In this document: positions 41,453-45,419 of the stretch, piece after piece
Numbering within the stretch: position 1 is the stretch's first letter
Layout: each line of letters starts with the position of its first letter
Assembly: GCA_903941095.1 (NCBI GenBank)
Contig: CAJANN010000209.1
Coordinates: forward strand, 1 to 45,419
Length of the DNA stretch: 45,419 bases
Direction: 5' to 3'
Source of the DNA: an uncultured Rhodospirillaceae bacterium
GTDB taxonomy: Bacteria; Pseudomonadota; Alphaproteobacteria; Rhodospirillales; Magnetospirillaceae
Position numbers and translations under genes: made by a program
The notes under the pieces: generated by a model
The model's database searches: none
What the model was told of the DNA's origin: nothing
Seen by the model: the letters and a program-made list of their open reading frames with translations, nothing else

Positions 41453-42703
41453 ATGCCCGAAGCCAAATACCTGCTGGTCGGTTCGTCCCATGCCGCGCTG
41501 GAAGCCCTGCGGGCCATCCGCCGCCTCGACCCGGACGGGTCGATGGCGATGGTGACGCGGGACGGCGCGCTGCCCTATTCCCCGACCGTGCTGCCCTATG
41601 TCATGAGCGGGCGCTCCAGGCCCGATGCGGTGATCCTGCGCGATCGGGCCTTTTTCGACGAAGTCGGATGCCGGTTCGTTTCCGGCGTCGCCGCCACCGG
41701 CCTGGACACCGCCGCCAGGTCGGTCCGGCTGGCCGACGGGACCCAGTGGCGCTATGGCCGCTTGCTGGTCGCCACCGGGGCCGCTCCGGCGATACCGCCC
41801 ATTCCCGGCCTGGATACGGTCGCCTTCCACGTGCTGCGCACCCTGGACGACGCCGTCGGCCTGCGGGCCCGCATGGGGCTGGCCCGCCGTGCCGTGGTGC
41901 TGGGGGCGGGCCTGGTCGGCCTGCATGCCGCCGAAACCCTGGCCGAGGCCGGTCTGTCGGTGTCGGTGATCGAGATGCGCGGCCAGGTGCTGCCCGGTTA
42001 TATCGACGCCAAGGCCTCGGCCCGAATCGAGGCCGCCTTCGCCGGTCACGGCGTCAAGCTGCTGCTGGGGCGCACCGCCACCCGGGTGGCGGCGCAGGAT
42101 GTCGGCATCGCCGTGACCACCGACGACGGCCGCACCGTCGAAGGCGACCTGCTGCTGGTGGCCACCGGGGTCCGGCCGGTGACCGACTGGCTGGCCGGGT
42201 CGGGGGTGCAGGTCGAACGCGGCGTGCTGGTGGACGGCTTTCTGCGGACCTCGGCGGCCGACGTCTGGGCCGCCGGAGACGTGGCGCAGGGGCTGGATTT
42301 CGCCTCGGGCACCCGGCAGGTCCTGGGCATCATCCCCACCGCCGTCGAGCAGGGCCGCATCGCCGGCTTCGACATGGCCGGGGATGCCGGGCAGAAGCCG
42401 TGGGTGGGCGGATTGCCGGTCAACACCTATCGCTTTTTCGGCCGTCCGGCGGTGTCGGTGGGGCAGGCCGCGGCCGGCGGCGACGGTTTCGAGGTGGTGG
42501 AACAGGACCTGCCGCACCTGTACCGCCGCATCGTCCTGGCCGGCGACCGGCTGGTGGGCATCGCCTCCGTCGACGATCCCTTCGACGCCGGCATCATGGG
42601 CGAACTGATCCGCCGCCGCGTCGATCTGGCCGCCGTCAAGGACGCCTTCCTTGCCGACCCGACCGCCATCGGCCGCCGGCTGATGAGCGAGCAGTGGAGA
42701 TAA
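41453..42703 (+). CDS. padH: NAD(H)-dependent FAD subunit of the 2-oxoacid oxidoreductase (PadH-like)
   Basis: A 416-residue pyridine-nucleotide-disulfide-type flavoprotein. The first FAD loop is altered to LLVGSSHAALEALRAIRR; LLVATGAAPAIPPIPG, the NAD-binding VVLGAGLVGLHAAETLAEAG and the FAD-contacting DVWAAGDVAQG follow. It would transfer electrons from the ferredoxin centres to NAD+, which distinguishes phenylglyoxylate dehydrogenase from ordinary ferredoxin-linked enzymes. ATG 41453 is 10 nt after the alpha stop with GGAAG before it. Confidence 0.75.
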   Translation: MPEAKYLLVGSSHAALEALRAIRRLDPDGSMAMVTRDGALPYSPTVLPYVMSGRSRPDAVILRDRAFFDEVGCRFVSGVAATGLDTAARSVRLADGTQWRYGRLLVATGAAPAIPPIPGLDTVAFHVLRTLDDAVGLRARMGLARRAVVLGAGLVGLHAAETLAEAGLSVSVIEMRGQVLPGYIDAKASARIEAAFAGHGVKLLLGRTATRVAAQDVGIAVTTDDGRTVEGDLLLVATGVRPVTDWLAGSGVQVERGVLVDGFLRTSAADVWAAGDVAQGLDFASGTRQVLGIIPTAVEQGRIAGFDMAGDAGQKPWVGGLPVNTYRFFGRPAVSVGQAAAGGDGFEVVEQDLPHLYRRIVLAGDRLVGIASVDDPFDAGIMGELIRRRVDLAAVKDAFLADPTAIGRRLMSEQWR

Positions 42704-42705
42704 GC

Positions 42706-44115
42706 ATGTCGATCGCCTACGACACCATCGCCTTCCGCTCGGCCAAATGCGACGGCTGCGGCGAATGCATGAAAGCCTGTGCCGCCGTCAAGCAGGGCAC
42801 CAGCCGCATCTCGATCGTTCCCGGCGCCCGGGACGGCGCCTTCGAGATGGCCCTGTGCCGCCAGTGCGGCGATCCCAAATGCGTCATGGTCTGTCCGGCC
42901 GGCGCCCTGTCGAAGAACGCCGGCAACGGAATCGTCGACTGGGCCGCCGACCGTTGCGTCGATTGCCTGCTGTGCACCTCGGGCTGCGCCTATGGCGCCA
43001 TTTCCGCCGATCCCATCGGCGGGCGGGTCATCAAGTGCGACCAGTGCGGCGGCGATCCGGCCTGCGTCGGGGCCTGTCCGACCGACGCCCTGGAATGGGG
43101 CTCGGCCGGCAGCATCTACAACCGCTTCGGCGACAAGGAGGACATGTTCGTCCCCGGTCTGGCCGGTTGCCAGGGCTGCAATTCCGAACTGATCATGCGC
43201 CACGTCATGCGCCGCATCGGCCGCAATTCGGTGCTGGCGACGCCGCCCGGCTGCATCCCCGGCATGGGGTCGGTGGGCTATAACGGCAAGACCGGCACCA
43301 AGGTGCCGGTGTTCCATCCGCTGCTGACCAACACCGCGTCGATGCTGGCCGGCGTGCGCCGCTATTACGACAAGATCGGGCGCAAGGACATCGTGGTCAT
43401 GGCCCTGGCCGGCGATGGCGGCACCGTCGATTGCGGCTTCCATGCGGTGTCGGGAGCCGCCGAACGCGGCGAGAAGATCCTGTATATCTGCGTCGACAAC
43501 GAAGGCTACATGAACACCGGCATGCAGCGGTCGGGGGCGACGCCTTACGGTTCGTGGACCTCGACCACGCCGGTGGGCGACAAGCTGAAGGGCAAGACCC
43601 AGGACGCCAAGAACATGCCGATGATCATGGTGGCCCACCGCGCCGCCTATGTCGCCACGGCCTCCACCGCCTACATGGAAGAGCTTTACGACAAGCTGGA
43701 CCGCGCCATCGAGGCCTCGTTCCACGGCTTTTCCTATCTGCACATCTATTCGCCCTGTCCCACCGGCTGGCGGGTGCCGGCCAACAAGGTGATCGAGGCC
43801 TGCCGCCTGTCGGTGGAATCGAACTTCGTCACCTTGTGGGAATACACCCCCGAGGCCGGCCTGCGGTTCACCCGCTCGCCGGACCGGCCGGTTCCGGTGG
43901 TGGACTATGCCCGTACCATCGGCAAGTACCGCCATCTGGATGCCGACCAGCTCGCCCACATTCAGGCCAAGGTGGACGAGCAGGTGGCGCTGCTGAAACG
44001 GCTGGCCGGCGAGGTCTCTGCCGTTTCCGCAGCGCGCGCGGCGGCTCCGGAAGATTCCTCCACGTCGGCCGGAGCCGTTCCCCCGCCATTGCGGCACGAA
44101 ACCTTCCGTCCCTGA
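42706..44115 (+). CDS. padI: 2-oxoacid oxidoreductase beta subunit fused to a 4[4Fe-4S] domain (PadI-like)
   Basis: A 469-residue fusion. Residues about 10-140 form a HycB/DmsB-like electron-transfer domain with four cysteine groups (CDGCGECMKAC, CRQCGDPKCVMVCP, CVDCLLCTSGC, CDQCGGDPACVGACP). The thiamine-diphosphate beta domain follows: LAGCQGCNSELIMRH, then the ThDP/Mg motif ALAGDGGTVDCGFHA and VDNEGYMNTGMQRSG. It starts 2 nt after the FAD gene. The same fusion is known in PadI. The last about 40 residues are alanine/serine-rich and probably disordered. Confidence 0.78.
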   Translation: MSIAYDTIAFRSAKCDGCGECMKACAAVKQGTSRISIVPGARDGAFEMALCRQCGDPKCVMVCPAGALSKNAGNGIVDWAADRCVDCLLCTSGCAYGAISADPIGGRVIKCDQCGGDPACVGACPTDALEWGSAGSIYNRFGDKEDMFVPGLAGCQGCNSELIMRHVMRRIGRNSVLATPPGCIPGMGSVGYNGKTGTKVPVFHPLLTNTASMLAGVRRYYDKIGRKDIVVMALAGDGGTVDCGFHAVSGAAERGEKILYICVDNEGYMNTGMQRSGATPYGSWTSTTPVGDKLKGKTQDAKNMPMIMVAHRAAYVATASTAYMEELYDKLDRAIEASFHGFSYLHIYSPCPTGWRVPANKVIEACRLSVESNFVTLWEYTPEAGLRFTRSPDRPVPVVDYARTIGKYRHLDADQLAHIQAKVDEQVALLKRLAGEVSAVSAARAAAPEDSSTSAGAVPPPLRHETFRP

Positions 44116-44165
44116 CGGCTCGGGTTGATATACAGGATGTAAACGCCTAGCATGTCGTCCTGGGG

Positions 44166-45419
44166 ATGGATGCGGGGGCGCGGATGGCTTTCTTGCGCAA
44201 GATCGAGGTGAGCACCGGCGTCTGGTGGGTGGAATGTCCGGCCGCCGACCTGCGCGTTTTGTGCGGCTGCCCGGCCGATGTGGTCAAGCATCTGATGAAG
44301 CGCGGCCTGATCGCCGCCACCGAAAGGGACGGGGTGTCCTTTGAGACCGGCCCCAACGCCATCCTGCTGTCCGACGTCATGGTCCAGAACGGCAGTTTCG
44401 CCAATCTGGGCGAGTTTCCCGTTCTGCAGATGCTGTACCGCCAGGGCATGCTGCTGCCCGGCCATCCCGGCAATACCGGGGCCAAGCCCTTGCTGATCGG
44501 CTCGGCCGAGCAGGTGCGCGCCCAGTTGCAGTACATCTATCGCGGCAATTACGGGCTGATCGGCGAGGATGAACTGATCGGGGCCGGCGCCTCGCCCGAG
44601 CGGGCGAAACAGCTGATGCGGATGAAGCTGAAATTCGCCTTCGGCGAAATCCGCCATCCCGGCGAGCTTTTGGATTCCCTGGTGATCGAGACCGAGACGG
44701 TGGCCATCCGCGGTGGCCTGTCCATCCGCCGGGTCCGGCTTAATCTCTTCGAGTTCCGCTACGGCGCCGAAACGGTCCTGGTCGACCTGAACCTGCCGCC
44801 TTTCGAGACCTATGAATGCCCCTATCCGCTGGGCTTCTACAACATGCCGCGCGAATATTTCGCGGTGGTCCATTCCGGCGAGGGCGACGGCTGGGACACC
44901 AGCCGCCCGGCGATGGGGGCCATCCTGATGTATCAGGGCCGGGTGTTCCTGATCGATGCCGGCCCCAACATCCTGTCGTCGCTGGATGCCCTGGGGATCG
45001 GCGTCAACGAGATCGAAGGCATTTTCCACACCCATTCCCACGACGATCATTTCGCCGGCCTGACCACGCTGATCCGTGCCGATCACCGCATCAAATACTA
45101 CGCGTCGCCGCTGGTGCGGGATTCGGTGGCGCGCAAGATCGCCGCCCTGCTGTCCATCCAGCCTTCGGCCTTCGCCGACTATTTCGAGTGCCACGATCTG
45201 GCCGAGGACCAGTGGACCGACATCGAAGGGCTGGAGGTCAAGCCGGTCTTTTCGCCGCATCCGGTGGAAACCACCATCTTCCAGTTCCGCACCCCGTGGG
45301 AGGACGGTTTCCGCACCTATGCCCATTTCGCCGACATCTGCCGGCTGGATGTCCTGAAAGGCTTCGTCACCGACGATCCCGACGTGCCGGGAATTTCCGC
45401 CGCGATGTTCGAAACGGTC
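44166..45419 (+). CDS. Metallo-beta-lactamase-fold protein (cut by window end)
   Basis: An open frame of at least 418 residues running off the window. The N-terminal about 200 residues are a domain I do not recognise. From about residue 205 comes a metallo-beta-lactamase fold: AILMYQGRVFLIDAGPN and IEGIFHTHSHDDHFAGL, the latter holding the HxHxDH metal motif. FSPHPVETTIFQFR and YAHFADI may provide further ligands. Start is 44166 or 44184; an in-frame stop at 44148 limits it upstream. It lies 50 nt after the padI-like gene and could be in the same transcript. Substrate unknown. Confidence 0.8.
   Translation, partial: MDAGARMAFLRKIEVSTGVWWVECPAADLRVLCGCPADVVKHLMKRGLIAATERDGVSFETGPNAILLSDVMVQNGSFANLGEFPVLQMLYRQGMLLPGHPGNTGAKPLLIGSAEQVRAQLQYIYRGNYGLIGEDELIGAGASPERAKQLMRMKLKFAFGEIRHPGELLDSLVIETETVAIRGGLSIRRVRLNLFEFRYGAETVLVDLNLPPFETYECPYPLGFYNMPREYFAVVHSGEGDGWDTSRPAMGAILMYQGRVFLIDAGPNILSSLDALGIGVNEIEGIFHTHSHDDHFAGLTTLIRADHRIKYYASPLVRDSVARKIAALLSIQPSAFADYFECHDLAEDQWTDIEGLEVKPVFSPHPVETTIFQFRTPWEDGFRTYAHFADICRLDVLKGFVTDDPDVPGISAAMFETV

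Noticed and set aside
1-45419. CRISPR arrays, tRNA genes, insertion sequences, prophage or integrase genes
   Set aside because: Looked for in the sequence and its translated frames; no regularly spaced direct repeats, cloverleaf sequence or transposase/integrase motif was seen.

Overview
The window is high-GC DNA of an alphaproteobacterium, most likely a Magnetospirillum/Phaeospirillum-type member of the Rhodospirillales. The case rests on gene content: a Calvin-cycle operon with phosphoribulokinase, a pstSCAB-phoU-phoB operon with the long PstC/PstA proteins usual in alphaproteobacteria, bacteriohemerythrin, a small soluble cytochrome c, and an NAD-linked 2-oxoacid oxidoreductase of the phenylglyoxylate dehydrogenase type found in anaerobic aromatic degraders. 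No tRNA, rRNA, CRISPR array, insertion sequence or prophage was recognised.

Layout. 1-3431: C-terminal end of a TonB-dependent (probably copper) receptor, an MFS transporter, mobB and an HSL-type esterase. 3693-8755: three same-strand genes with 1-nt gaps, encoding a 955-residue membrane-anchored protein built of 27 copies of a 25-residue repeat, a TSPPY DNA methyltransferase and a probable PD-(D/E)XK nuclease. This is the best candidate for an unusual system. 8759-11329: CPD photolyase, a PdeM-like phosphoesterase that has lost its metal ligands, and a hemerythrin lacking one iron ligand. 11320-17363: the complete high-affinity phosphate operon, with a Pho box and an attenuator-like hairpin after pstS. 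17471-21655: potassium genes, with a 33-residue KdpF-like peptide, a KdpD lacking its cytoplasmic N-terminus, KdpE and, convergent, Kup; kdpABC are absent.

21776-27515: Calvin-cycle/pentose-phosphate operon glpX-prk-tkt-fba-rpe, without RubisCO. 27682-32908: cytochrome b561, a LuxR-type regulator without a phosphoacceptor aspartate, a secreted CHAP protein, a TAXI-type binding protein whose signal peptide is frameshifted, a coupled unknown gene, cytochrome c and a HIT protein. 32985-38918: SGNH-like protein, EamA transporter and divergent glycogen genes (glgC against glgA-glk). 38923-45419: a 52-residue membrane protein, the five-gene phenylglyoxylate dehydrogenase-like operon (padEFGHI order) and a metallo-beta-lactamase-fold protein cut by the window end.

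The window combines carbon fixation and storage (Calvin cycle, glycogen), phosphate and potassium homeostasis, and anaerobic 2-oxoacid oxidation. Several proteins keep a recognisable fold but have lost catalytic or signalling residues (PdeM-like, hemerythrin, response regulator). All function calls come from reading motifs in the translated sequence; no database search was run.
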